Source of the DNA: Chitinophaga lutea
GTDB lineage: Bacteria; Bacteroidota; Bacteroidia; Chitinophagales; Chitinophagaceae
Reading direction: 5' to 3'
DNA: 64,000 nt
Assembly (NCBI RefSeq): GCF_003813775.1
Contig: NZ_RPDH01000001.1
Location: 2,790,001-2,854,000 of the forward strand
In this document: positions 15,598 to 24,628 of the stretch, in pieces
Position numbering within the stretch: position 1 is the first letter of the stretch
Layout of the letters: each line of letters begins with the position of its first letter
The notes under the pieces: generated by a model
Database searches by the model: none
Told to the model about the DNA's origin: nothing
The model's input: the letters and a program-made list of their open reading frames with translations, nothing else
Made by a program: the position numbers and the translations under genes

Positions 15598-16509
15598 TCA
15601 GTATAAAGAATCTCCGCAGCCGCGCAACGCTTTCCCGTCCACTTTCAGCGTTACGGTCAGTTCGTGTTTTTTGTCGGCATCGTCCGTGCATCTTTTCACC
15701 TCGAATGTGGCCGTCAGCGTGTGGCCTTTCACGGAGGTGGTGAAGACGGTGGCATCCTTATCGCCTTTCTGCGCGTCGGCATAGGGGAACTCCACTACAT
15801 CGGCGCCGTAGTTGCCGGTGTAAATGATCTTTTCGTGCGGGATAACGGCCAGCGACCAGCCGGGCTCATTGCCGGTAGCCCAGTGCGACGCGCCTTTCAG
15901 CCGCATTTCGTTGGCCACCTTGCTCAGGTCTTTTCGCTCGGCGTTCAGTGCGGTCATCACCTGGGTGGCCAGGGTGTTGACGTCGGCCGGTTTCAGGCGG
16001 AAATCACTATCGGGCGTGGCCGACTTGTAAGGTGTGAAGGCCGCGTTTTCGAGGGCCGCCAGGTCGGCCGCGGAGCGGGTTTCGGAATAGGCCAGGCTAT
16101 TCCCTTTATAATAAAACGTGTTCTCGCGCACGGTGTTTTTTTCTTTGACGATCTCGCGGAACATCATGGGTTGTCCGTTCAGGGAGTCGAGGTATATCCA
16201 GCTTTCCGTGCTCACCACCGGGAGGTGGCTTTCCGGGTACAGGTAAAGGCGCAGCGGTTTGCCGGTGGCGGAATAGATCCCCACGAGGCCGGCCGAGTTA
16301 TCGCCCATGGCAAAATTATGCGAAACGAGCATGCGCCCTGATTTGGCAGCCTGGTCGTCGATATTTTCGATGTAAGCGCTGATATCTGTCGTGTGCTCGA
16401 TTTCCGCCGCAATGGTGCTGTCGCTGCCTTCGGCCTTTTTTTCCGACGACGGGCCTGCGCATGCCGCGAACAAGGCAATCCCGAATAATAGAACCGGATA
16501 TGGTTTCAT
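15598..16509 (-). CDS. Lipoprotein with COG3650-like C-terminal domain
   Basis: A 303-residue lipoprotein: the hydrophobic leader ends in the lipobox LFAACAG with the modified Cys at about residue 18. A variable middle contains Tyr/Ser-rich strands. The C-terminal 100 residues (HWATGNEPGWSLAVIPHEKIIYTGNYGADVVEF... KALRGCGDSLY) resemble the COG3650 domain, recognised by its GxEPxW and GCG signatures, found in bacterial envelope proteins of unknown role. It is divergent from the response regulator at 16668; the shared gap holds the operator-like repeat at 16627-16644, so the two-component system could control it too. Confidence 0.7.
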   Translation of the reverse strand: MKPYPVLLFGIALFAACAGPSSEKKAEGSDSTIAAEIEHTTDISAYIENIDDQAAKSGRMLVSHNFAMGDNSAGLVGIYSATGKPLRLYLYPESHLPVVSTESWIYLDSLNGQPMMFREIVKEKNTVRENTFYYKGNSLAYSETRSAADLAALENAAFTPYKSATPDSDFRLKPADVNTLATQVMTALNAERKDLSKVANEMRLKGASHWATGNEPGWSLAVIPHEKIIYTGNYGADVVEFPYADAQKGDKDATVFTTSVKGHTLTATFEVKRCTDDADKKHELTVTLKVDGKALRGCGDSLY

Positions 16510-16626
16510 GCGATAGGTTTTTTTACGGGCAGTAGCTGCAAAGGTTGTGCTAGATTAATGAGCCCCTGGTTTTCAGTAGATTAAACATTAAGATATGCTT
16601 TTTTGTTGACATTCCCATGAGGCGGC

Positions 16627-16644
16627 CTTCAAAATTGCTTCAAA
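16627..16644 (+). promoter_or_regulatory. Candidate OmpR-type operator, copy 1
   Basis: CTTCAAAATTGCTTCAAA is two CTTCAAA heptamers 11 bases apart, the usual spacing for OmpR/PhoB-family head-to-tail dimers. It ends 23 bases before the response regulator ATG, and a -7-like TAATTTGC follows at 16653. An identical 18-mer occurs before tolC at 18647. Confidence 0.6.
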
Positions 16645-16667
16645 TTTGTGTGTAATTTGCGGGGATT

Positions 16668-17351
16668 ATGAAGGTGTTGCTGATTGAAGACAACCTGGAG
16701 CTGGCCAGCAGTATATCGGAATTCCTGGCCAGGGAAGGGTACATCTGTGAGGTGAGTTACAATATCCGTGACGCACAGGACAAACTCATCTCATTTCAGT
16801 ACGATTGTGTGCTGCTCGACATTATGCTGCCGGACGGGAACGGCCTGCAGATTTTGTCGTTCATGCGCCTGGAGCGCGTGCAAAGCAGCATCCTCATCCT
16901 GTCGGCCAAAAACTCGCTCGACGACAAGATTGCCGGGCTGGAAGAAGGGGCGGACGATTATCTCACCAAACCCTTCCATCTTCCCGAACTGCACGCCCGC
17001 CTGCGCGCCATTTACCGCCGCAAGAAGCTCAACGGGAGCAACATGATCACCTTCAACGAAATCAGCCTCAATATCGATACGCTGGAAGCGCATGTGAACG
17101 GCACCCTGCTCGACATGACGCGCAAGGAATTCGATCTGCTACTGTATTTCATCGTCAATAAAAACCGGGTTTTGTCCCGGCAGTCGATCGCAGCCCATCT
17201 TTGGGGCGATTATACGGACAACCTCGCCAACTTCGATTTTGTATACCAGCATGTGAAAAATATCCGCAAGAAGATCAGCGCGGCCAACGGAACGGACTAT
17301 ATCGGCACAGTGTACGGGTTAGGGTATAAATTCAATACATCGAAGCAATAA
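16668..17351 (+). CDS. OmpR-family response regulator
   Basis: A 227-residue regulator with an N-terminal receiver domain (acidic pair in LIEDNLELA at residues 5-8, phospho-acceptor Asp in CVLLDIMLPDGNGL near residue 51, Thr/Ser switch in ILSAKNS, Lys in YLTKPFH near 103) and a C-terminal winged helix (about 130-225: RKEFDLLLYFIVNKNRVLSRQSIAAHLWG, VKNIRKKISAANGTDYIGTVYGLGYKF). The cognate histidine kinase follows after 25 bases, then tolC, RND and adaptor genes. The same 18-base direct repeat stands before this gene and before tolC, suggesting autoregulation and control of the pump. It is paralogous to the regulator at 36359. Confidence 0.93.
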   Translation: MKVLLIEDNLELASSISEFLAREGYICEVSYNIRDAQDKLISFQYDCVLLDIMLPDGNGLQILSFMRLERVQSSILILSAKNSLDDKIAGLEEGADDYLTKPFHLPELHARLRAIYRRKKLNGSNMITFNEISLNIDTLEAHVNGTLLDMTRKEFDLLLYFIVNKNRVLSRQSIAAHLWGDYTDNLANFDFVYQHVKNIRKKISAANGTDYIGTVYGLGYKFNTSKQ

Positions 17352-17376
17352 TATTGCCTCTAAACAAATCATTCTG

Positions 17377-18702
17377 ATGAAGCTCGTTGACAGATTTACA
17401 CTGTGGTTTCTCGGCATTACGATGCTGATCATCCCCGTGAATAGTTTTATCACCTACCAGAGCATCAAGCGCGAAATAGACAAGGCCGCGATTGAGCGGC
17501 TGAAACATGTGAACGTGCGGGTAGCCGGGCAGATCGAGCGGGGAGAAGTGCCGGGCGAATACAGCCAGGGCTGCAAGATCAAAGTGGAAACCACCGCCGC
17601 CGGCCACCCGGTGGATGTGTACGAAGTGACCGAAAAGGATGTGACCCACGATCCCGAGCTGAAAGACAACGACCGCAAAATCACCGTGGCGTCGTTCCAC
17701 ACCATCAACAACAAACACTACAAGATCATTTCAGGCGATTATGTATCGCGCTCGGAGCAGATCCTGGCGGGCCTGCGCACGTCCATCATGTGGAAGCTCA
17801 TCATCCTCATCTGCCTCGTGGTGCTCACCGCGCGGCTCGCTTCGCGGTTTGTGCTGGCGCCGTTTTACGGCACGCTCAAAAAGCTGCAGCGCTTCAACCT
17901 GAAGCTGAAGAAAAAACTGGTGCTACCGCCCACACGCACCAAAGAGCTGCAGGAGCTCAACTGTTTTGTAAGCAAGATGACCGACAAGGCTGTGGATGAT
18001 TATAATTCCCTGAAAGAGTTCGCCGAAAACGCCTCGCACGAACTGCAAACGCCCCTGGCCATCATCCGCAGCAAACTGGAACTGCTCTCCGAATCCGACA
18101 TCCAGGGAGAACAGGCCGTGCTGATCACCGACATGCAGAACGCGGTAGACAAGCTGACGCGCATCAACCGCTCGCTGATCTTATTGTCGAGGCTCGAAAA
18201 CAACGAATACGAAACCGAGGAAGAGGTGAACCTGAGCCACTACACGCAGGAAGCCGTGAACGCTTTCGGCGACTTGGTTTCGCTCAAGTCGCTCACCCTG
18301 CAGTGCAATATAGACACCAATGTGGACGTGCGGCTGCATGCCTCACTGGCGGACATCCTGCTCAACAATCTCATCAGTAACGCCATCCGTCACAACATTC
18401 CCGGCGGCTCCATCGAAGTGAGCCTCAACCGCCGCTGCCTCGTTATCAGCAACACCGGCCTGCCGCCGGAAGGGGCTACCGAAGACATGTTCCAGCGCTT
18501 CAAAAAAGGGAGCCAGAGCAATAATTCCATCGGGATTGGTCTGTCTATTGTCAAACAGATCTGCGACATGAATTCCTTTGAAATCCGCTACCATTATACA
18601 TCCGACCGTCATCATGTAGAAGTTTTCTTTGCAGGTGAAGCCAATTCTTCAAAATTGCTTCAAAATGATGAGCGCTATTTGCAGGAGAAATATCAGCTTT
18701 AG
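17377..18702 (+). CDS. Two-component sensor histidine kinase
   Basis: A 441-residue inner-membrane kinase: TM1 near residues 8-28, a periplasmic sensor of about 110 residues, TM2 near 138-157 (LIILICLVVLTARLASRFVLA), a HAMP-like linker, the HisKA H-box ENASHELQTPLAI near 218-230, and a HATPase domain with the N-box LLNNLISNAIRHN near 328-340 and G2 box IGIGLSIVKQI. The sensor domain contains one Cys (QGCKIKVETT). It is the partner of the regulator at 16668. The last part of the coding sequence carries the second copy of the operator-like repeat (18647-18664), so that site serves the tolC gene from within this gene. Confidence 0.92.
   Translation: MKLVDRFTLWFLGITMLIIPVNSFITYQSIKREIDKAAIERLKHVNVRVAGQIERGEVPGEYSQGCKIKVETTAAGHPVDVYEVTEKDVTHDPELKDNDRKITVASFHTINNKHYKIISGDYVSRSEQILAGLRTSIMWKLIILICLVVLTARLASRFVLAPFYGTLKKLQRFNLKLKKKLVLPPTRTKELQELNCFVSKMTDKAVDDYNSLKEFAENASHELQTPLAIIRSKLELLSESDIQGEQAVLITDMQNAVDKLTRINRSLILLSRLENNEYETEEEVNLSHYTQEAVNAFGDLVSLKSLTLQCNIDTNVDVRLHASLADILLNNLISNAIRHNIPGGSIEVSLNRRCLVISNTGLPPEGATEDMFQRFKKGSQSNNSIGIGLSIVKQICDMNSFEIRYHYTSDRHHVEVFFAGEANSSKLLQNDERYLQEKYQL
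18647..18664 (+). promoter_or_regulatory. Candidate OmpR-type operator, copy 2 (upstream of tolC)
   Basis: Identical to the 18-mer at 16627. It lies in the 3' coding end of the histidine kinase, 75 bases before the tolC-family ATG. A -7-like TATTTGC follows at 18676, at nearly the same offset as in copy 1. Confidence 0.6.
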
Positions 18703-18739
18703 AGCTGGCCATGCTAAATAACCGCTCATTTAATCCAAG

Positions 18740-20134
18740 ATGACAAGACGCTATCCTGTTCATCTGCTTCTGCTGGTGATGTGTTTGAGTGCCGCTGCCG
18801 CCCAGGGGCAGGTACTGACGATGAAAGATGCCATACAAACAGCGCTGAACAATTACGGAACGATCAAGGCGAAAGCCAACTATGCGAATGCTTCGAAAGC
18901 CACGGCGGAACAAGCGCGGCGCGACTACCTGCCCAACCTGAGTATTTCCGCTCAACAGGACTATGGTACGGTGAACGGCCAGAACGGCCCGTTATATGGT
19001 TTCGGTGGTTTGGGCGTGGCCTCTTCCGGCCTGCCTTTGCCCGACCAGAACTGGAATGCGGCGTTCGGGGCGCTTTACCTGGCCAATATCAACTGGGAAT
19101 TTTTTGCCTTCGGCCGTGCCAAAGAAAAAGTCAAAACCGCACAATCCGCCGCCTATCGCGATGAGCGTGACCGCGAGCAGGAGAGTTTCCGCCACGAAAT
19201 AAAAGTGGCCGCCACCTATCTCAACCTGCTGGCCGCCCAGCGCCTTACCCGCAGCTGGGAGCGCAACCTCGAGCGTGCGGATACGTTCAGGGCCGTGGTG
19301 AAACGCCGCGCCTCCAACGGGTTGATCGCCGGCGTGGATTCCTCGCTTGCCAACGCCGAAGTAGCCAGCGCCCGCATCGCGCTGACCCGCTCGGCCGACC
19401 TGGAACAGGAACAAAGCAACCAGCTGGCCCAGCTCATGGGTGTGGCGCCGTCGGCCTTCGTGCTGGATACCGCCTTCCTGACGAGGCTGCCCGCCGTGAT
19501 GACAGACACGGTAACGCTCAATACGGACGCGCATCCCGTGCTCCGGTTTTACCGCAGCCGGATAGACCTCAGCCACGAACAGGAGAAATATATCAGAACG
19601 CTCAACTTCCCCGCTTTCTCGTTTTTCAGCGTGCTGCAAACGAGAGCATCGGGCTTCAGTTCGGCTTACGCCACAGACCAGACGGCCTTTACACATAATT
19701 ACTGGGACGGTGTGAAACCCACGCGCAGCAACTACCTGCTGGGCATCGGCGTTACGTGGAACCTCACTTCGCCCCTGCGCGTAAAACAACAATCGGCCGC
19801 GCAACAGTTCACATCCAAAGCGCTGCAAAACGAAATGGAAGTGGTGGACCAGCAACTCAAAGCACAGCTGGTGCTGGCCGACGTGAAAATCAAAAACGCG
19901 CTCAGCAACTACCAGGAAGCCGGCATCCAGCTGCGCTCCGCTTCGCAGGCATACCTGCAGAAAACGGTGATGTACCAGAACGGGCTCAGCACGCTGGTGG
20001 ATGTTACGCAGGCGCTTTATTCCCTCAACCGCGCGGAAACGGAGCGGGATGTGGCCTATAGCAACGTATGGCAGGCCCTGCTGCTGAAAGCCGCCGCCGC
20101 CGGCAACTTTGGGTTATTTATCAACGAATTCTAA
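18740..20134 (+). CDS. TolC-family outer-membrane efflux protein
   Basis: A 464-residue outer-membrane channel subunit with a signal peptide (cleavage near residue 23, AAQGQ). It has the repeat architecture of two OEP domains, each a pair of long helices broken by a strand pair (LTMKDAIQTALNNYGTIKAKANYANASKA at the start; YMQNGLSTLVDVTQALYSLNRAETERDVAYSNVWQALL-type ending with YQNGLSTLVDVT near 420). It would form the exit duct for the RND pump and adaptor encoded immediately downstream (12-base gap to the pump). Gene order TolC-RND-adaptor is the reverse of the usual adaptor-RND-TolC. Confidence 0.9.
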   Translation: MTRRYPVHLLLLVMCLSAAAAQGQVLTMKDAIQTALNNYGTIKAKANYANASKATAEQARRDYLPNLSISAQQDYGTVNGQNGPLYGFGGLGVASSGLPLPDQNWNAAFGALYLANINWEFFAFGRAKEKVKTAQSAAYRDERDREQESFRHEIKVAATYLNLLAAQRLTRSWERNLERADTFRAVVKRRASNGLIAGVDSSLANAEVASARIALTRSADLEQEQSNQLAQLMGVAPSAFVLDTAFLTRLPAVMTDTVTLNTDAHPVLRFYRSRIDLSHEQEKYIRTLNFPAFSFFSVLQTRASGFSSAYATDQTAFTHNYWDGVKPTRSNYLLGIGVTWNLTSPLRVKQQSAAQQFTSKALQNEMEVVDQQLKAQLVLADVKIKNALSNYQEAGIQLRSASQAYLQKTVMYQNGLSTLVDVTQALYSLNRAETERDVAYSNVWQALLLKAAAAGNFGLFINEF

Positions 20135-20146
20135 TTATACAACATA

Positions 20147-23100
20147 ATGGGACTTATCAGAAGCGCACTGGAAAAACCGATCACGGTACTCGTACTCGTG
20201 GCGGGCCTGTTTTTCTTCGGGATCAAAGCCGTGCGGGACGTAAAGGTGGATATCTTCCCGAAGCTGGATATGCCGGTGCTCTACATCGCGCATCCCTTCG
20301 GCGGTTATACACCTAACCAGATGGAAGCGTTTTTTGCGAAAAACTATGTGAACATTTTATTGTTCGTGAACGGTGTGAAGTCCATCGAAACAAAAAACGT
20401 ACAGGGCCTCACTTTGATGAAGCTGACCTTTTACCCCGGCACCAACATGTCGCAGGCCGCCGCGGAAGTAAGCGCGTTTTCGAACAGGGCGCAGGCGATT
20501 TTTCCGCCCGGTTCGCAGCCGCCGTTCATCATCCGTTTCGACGCGTCCACGTTGCCGGTGGGCGAGCTGGTGCTCAGCAGCGCCAAACGGTCCAATAACG
20601 AACTGATGGACATGGCCAACGTGTACGTGCGTTCTTCGTTCACGTCCATTCCCGGTCTCGTGGCGCCGCCGCCGTTCGGGGGGAACATCCGCACCGTGGT
20701 GATCAAAGCCGACCCCGAAGCGCTGCGCGCGCACCAGATGACGCCCGACCAGCTGGTGGAGGCCCTTCGCCTCAATAACCAGGTAGCCCCCGCGGGCAAC
20801 GTGCGCATCGGCGATAAAAACTATCTCACCCCTGTCAACACAACGGTCCAGAACATCAAGGACTTCGAAAATATCCCGCTGTTCAAAGGCGGCGTGCAAA
20901 CGCTTTATCTGCGTGATGTAGCCACAGTTGAGGATGGCGCCGATATCGCCGCCGGTTATGCCCTGGTGGACGGTAAACGTTCCGTATACCTCAACGTGGC
21001 TAAGTCCGCCGATGCCTCCACCTGGGAGGTGGTGCAGAACCTGAAGAAGGCCATTCCGCGCCTGCAGGCGCAGCTGCCGGAAGACGTAACGCTGTCGTAC
21101 GAATTCGACCAGAGCACCTACGTGATGAACGCCGTTAAAAGCCTCATCAGTGAAGGGATCATCGGCGCCGTGCTGACGGGCCTGATGGTGGTGCTCTTCC
21201 TCGGTGACCTCCGCGGCGCGCTCATCGTGATCCTCACCATCCCGGTGTCGATCATTTCCGGGGTGATGTTCCTCAGCCTCTTCGGCCAGACCATCAATAT
21301 CATGACGCTGAGCGGCCTTGCGCTGGCCATCGGGATATTGGTGGACGAGAGCACGGTGACGATCGAAAACATACACCAGCACCTCGATATGGGCAAACCC
21401 AAGGCGCTGGCGATATGGGACGCGTGTAAGGAGATCGCGTTCCCCAAACTGCTGATCCTTTTCTGTATCCTCGCCGTGTTCGCCCCCGCGTTCACGATGA
21501 AGGGCATCCCCGGCTCGCTGTTCCTGCCGCTGGCTTTGGCGATCGGTTTCTCGATGATCACGTCTTACTTCCTGTCGCAGACTTTTGTACCGGTGATGGC
21601 CAACTGGATCATGAAGAGCCACCGCAAAAAAGATATCGTACCCGCTGCGGAAGGAGAGCACGATACCTGGGATCAGAAAAAGCAGCTGGTGGAGAGAAGC
21701 GACAGCAACCTCGACGGCAAGGTGAGCCGTTTCGAAAAGTTCAGGGCCCGTTTCATGCGCTGGATCAACCGTCTCATGCCGTACCGCGCACCGGTGGTGA
21801 TAGCTTACCTGGTCGTGATCAGCGGGCTGGCGGTATTGCTGCTGATGAACATCGGCCGCGACGTACTGCCGAAAACCAACGGTGGCCAGTTCCAGCTGCG
21901 GCTGCGGGCGCCCGAAGGCACGCGGATGGAACGCACGGAAGAGAAAACGCTGGTGGCGCTGCGCAGTATAGAAGAAGCGGTGGGCAAAGAAAACATCGCC
22001 ATTTCATCGGCCTACGTAGGCCAGCACCCCGCGCTGTTTTCCGTGAGCCCCATCTACCTGTTCATGCCCGGCCCGCACGAAGCCGTGCTGCAGGTGAGCC
22101 TCAGCAAAGATTTTCACGCAGACCTGGATGAGCTGAAAGAAAAGATACGCACCATCATCAAACAAAACGCGCCGGACCTGCAGCTGTCCTTCGAGCCGAT
22201 CGAACTGACGGACAAAATCCTCAGCCAGGGCTCTCCCACGCCGGTGGAAGTGCGCATCAGCGGAAGGAATAAAAAGCTGAACGAAGAATATGCCGCCAGA
22301 CTCATCGGCAAACTGAAAGAAGTGGACTACCTGCGCGATGTACAGCTGCAGCAGTCCACCAAATACCCGGCCATCAAAATCGATATCGACAGAACACGCC
22401 TCGCCCAGTTGGGTGTAGACATGACCGACGTAACGCGCTCGCTGATCGCCTCCACATCCTCTTCCCGCCTGACGGAGAAAAACGTGTGGGTGGATGAAAA
22501 GGCGAACCTCATGTACAGCGTGCAGGTGCAGATACCGGAAAACAAAATGAACAACATGCACGAGATCGGGGAGATACCGTTGCAGAAAAACGCGGCGCGC
22601 CCGCTGCTCAGCGACGTGGCCACCATTACGCCGGATACGACGTACGGAGAAAACGACAACATCGGCGCCATCCCCATGATTTCCGTGACGGCGAACGTGA
22701 ACAACAAAGACCTCGGCACCGCCACCAAAGACGTGGAAGCGGCGATTGCATCGCTGGGAGAACTGCCCCGCGGTTTGGTCATGGAACCCATCGGTATGTC
22801 CATCACGCTCAATGAAACGCTAGACAGTCTGCAGTCCGGCCTGCTGGTGGCGATCGTGGTGATATTCCTGATGCTGGCCGCCAACTTCCAGAGTTTCCGT
22901 GTGTCGTTCGTGGTGCTCACCACGGTGCCTGCGGTAATACTCGGTTCGCTGCTGCTGCTGACCATTACCGGGTCTACGCTTAACCTGCAATCTTACATGG
23001 GCATCATCATGTCGGTGGGCGTATCCATTTCCAATGCGGTGCTGCTGATCACCAATGCCGAGCATTTGCGGCGCCATAACGGCGATGCGCTGGCCTCCGC

Positions 23101-23392
23101 GAAGGAAGCCGCCGCGCTGCGCCTCCGCCCGATCCTGATGACGAGCCTCGCGATGGTGGCCGGTATGATACCTATGGCCATCGGGCACGGCGAGGGCGGC
23201 GACCAGGTGTCGCCCCTGGGCCGCGCGGTGATCGGCGGGCTGGTGGCTTCCACTTTTGCCGCGCTGGTGATATTGCCGCTCGTGTTTGCCTGGGTGCAGA
23301 AAAATGCGTCCACCGCATCCGTGTCACTCAATCCTGAAAACAAAGAAAGTAAACATTATATACCCTCCTTGTATGATCACAACAACCAATAA
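20147..23392 (+). CDS. RND-superfamily efflux permease with EF-hand-like loop
   Basis: A 1081-residue inner-membrane proton-driven pump of the AcrB/CusA fold, with twelve expected membrane segments and two large periplasmic loops (about 35-335 and 570-870). The TM4 motif reads ILVDESTVTIENIHQHL: the first acidic residue of the AcrB Asp pair is kept and the second is Glu. The TM10 segment reads VGVSISNAVLLITNAEHL, where AcrB has its essential Lys; no Lys is present. In the cytoplasmic linker before TM7, residues 519-530 read DSNLDGKVSRFE, a canonical 12-residue EF-hand calcium loop. Its 3' end overlaps the adaptor gene by 20 bases. Substrate is not predictable. Confidence 0.92.
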   Translation: MGLIRSALEKPITVLVLVAGLFFFGIKAVRDVKVDIFPKLDMPVLYIAHPFGGYTPNQMEAFFAKNYVNILLFVNGVKSIETKNVQGLTLMKLTFYPGTNMSQAAAEVSAFSNRAQAIFPPGSQPPFIIRFDASTLPVGELVLSSAKRSNNELMDMANVYVRSSFTSIPGLVAPPPFGGNIRTVVIKADPEALRAHQMTPDQLVEALRLNNQVAPAGNVRIGDKNYLTPVNTTVQNIKDFENIPLFKGGVQTLYLRDVATVEDGADIAAGYALVDGKRSVYLNVAKSADASTWEVVQNLKKAIPRLQAQLPEDVTLSYEFDQSTYVMNAVKSLISEGIIGAVLTGLMVVLFLGDLRGALIVILTIPVSIISGVMFLSLFGQTINIMTLSGLALAIGILVDESTVTIENIHQHLDMGKPKALAIWDACKEIAFPKLLILFCILAVFAPAFTMKGIPGSLFLPLALAIGFSMITSYFLSQTFVPVMANWIMKSHRKKDIVPAAEGEHDTWDQKKQLVERSDSNLDGKVSRFEKFRARFMRWINRLMPYRAPVVIAYLVVISGLAVLLLMNIGRDVLPKTNGGQFQLRLRAPEGTRMERTEEKTLVALRSIEEAVGKENIAISSAYVGQHPALFSVSPIYLFMPGPHEAVLQVSLSKDFHADLDELKEKIRTIIKQNAPDLQLSFEPIELTDKILSQGSPTPVEVRISGRNKKLNEEYAARLIGKLKEVDYLRDVQLQQSTKYPAIKIDIDRTRLAQLGVDMTDVTRSLIASTSSSRLTEKNVWVDEKANLMYSVQVQIPENKMNNMHEIGEIPLQKNAARPLLSDVATITPDTTYGENDNIGAIPMISVTANVNNKDLGTATKDVEAAIASLGELPRGLVMEPIGMSITLNETLDSLQSGLLVAIVVIFLMLAANFQSFRVSFVVLTTVPAVILGSLLLLTITGSTLNLQSYMGIIMSVGVSISNAVLLITNAEHLRRHNGDALASAKEAAALRLRPILMTSLAMVAGMIPMAIGHGEGGDQVSPLGRAVIGGLVASTFAALVILPLVFAWVQKNASTASVSLNPENKESKHYIPSLYDHNNQ

Positions 23393-24482
23393 AACGCTTT
23401 ACCTGGCACTGCTTGCTGCCGCAGTGCTGGCGGGTTGCGGCGTTTCGCAAAGTAAACCGGACAACAACAAAACGGCGGCGGCTCCTCCTGCCGGGGTGCC
23501 GGCCTTTGCGCTGAAAAAAGATATTTTCTCCGCTTCCCTCAGGATGCCGGGAGAACTGATCGCTTTTCAGCAGGTGGATCTGTACGCCAAAGTGAACAGT
23601 TTCGTGCAGAAGTTATATGTGGACGTAGGCTCCGCCGTAACGGCCGGCCAGGTGCTGGCCACCCTCGAAGCGCCCGAGCTCGGCTCGCAGCTGGCCGGCG
23701 CCGAATCTCGGCTGCGCAGCCAGGAGGCGGTTTACCTGGCCAGCAAAGCCAACTACGACCGGTTGTATCAAACCAGCCAGACGCCGGGCACCGTTTCCCA
23801 GAACGACCTCGACCTGGCACTGGCTAAACAGAAATCCGATTTCGCACAGCAGGAAGCCGCCCGCGCCGCCTACCGTGAAATTTCTGATAACCGCAACTAC
23901 CTGCAGATCCGCGCTCCGTTCAGCGGCGTGATCAGCGCGCGCAATGTCAGCGCCGGCGCCTATGTAGGTCCTTCCGGCAGAGGTTCCGAGTTCCCCCTGT
24001 TCACACTGCAGGAACAAAAGAAACTGCGCCTCGTGCTGGCGGTGCCGGAAGCATACACCGCTTATCTTAAAAATAAAAGCGAGGTCACTTTTTCGGTTAA
24101 ATCATTACCCGGCGAGGAATTCAAGGCCAACATCAACCGCCTCTCCGGCGCGCTCGACAGCCGCCTGCGGTCCCAGCGCATCGAAATGGACGTGATCAAT
24201 AACGACAAAAAACTGCTGCCCGGCATGGTGGCGGAGGTCAGCATTCCGCTGAATACCGCCGACAGTGTGTTTATCGTTCCGGTGAGCGCCGTAGCCAACT
24301 CTACCGAAAAGATTTTTGTGATACGGGTCAATAACCAGAAAGCTGAGTGGGTGGAAGTAAGGAAAGGAAGAGAAGCGGACGGTAAAGTGGAAATATCCGG
24401 CAATTTAACAACGGGAGATATGCTTATGGAAAAGGCCAATGACGAGATCAGGAATGGCTCAGCCGTAACAATTAAAAAGTAG
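23373..24482 (+). CDS. RND efflux periplasmic adaptor (membrane fusion protein), lipoprotein
   Basis: A 369-residue adaptor that links the RND permease to the TolC channel. The ATG at 23373 gives a lipoprotein leader ending in LAAAVLAGCGVSQ. A longer frame from 23286 is the pump gene's sequence in another frame. The order is: beta-barrel/lipoyl half (RMPGELIAFQQVDLYAKVNSFVQKLYVDVGSAVTAGQVLATLEAPEL split around the hairpin), an alpha hairpin (about 95-165), the lipoyl return (YLQIRAPFSGVISARNVSAGAYVG), then beta-barrel and membrane-proximal domains. It overlaps the permease gene and ends with a strong terminator, closing the operon. Confidence 0.92.
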   Translation: MITTTNKTLYLALLAAAVLAGCGVSQSKPDNNKTAAAPPAGVPAFALKKDIFSASLRMPGELIAFQQVDLYAKVNSFVQKLYVDVGSAVTAGQVLATLEAPELGSQLAGAESRLRSQEAVYLASKANYDRLYQTSQTPGTVSQNDLDLALAKQKSDFAQQEAARAAYREISDNRNYLQIRAPFSGVISARNVSAGAYVGPSGRGSEFPLFTLQEQKKLRLVLAVPEAYTAYLKNKSEVTFSVKSLPGEEFKANINRLSGALDSRLRSQRIEMDVINNDKKLLPGMVAEVSIPLNTADSVFIVPVSAVANSTEKIFVIRVNNQKAEWVEVRKGREADGKVEISGNLTTGDMLMEKANDEIRNGSAVTIKK

Positions 24483-24507
24483 GACGAATCAATAGTGAGG
24501 ATCAGAA

Positions 24508-24549
24508 AAGGGAGCAACGCGGTGATAGGCGTTGTTCCCTTAATTTTTT
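24508..24549. terminator. Terminator closing the efflux operon
   Basis: Thirteen-base arms AAGGGAGCAACGC (24508-24520) and GCGTTGTTCCCTT (24529-24541), one G-U pair, then a T-run. It lies between convergent genes. Confidence 0.85.
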
Positions 24550-24628
24550 ATGCACCGGCCTCAGGGTATGATGCGATTGCTGGGAGGGCAAGCGCAGGCA
24601 ACAGTTTCATGGTACAGGCGCTACTTTT

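Noticed and set aside
20357..21661. 434-codon minus-strand frame opposite the RND pump
   Set aside because: Shadow frame rich in His/Arg/Gln; the opposite strand encodes a complete pump.
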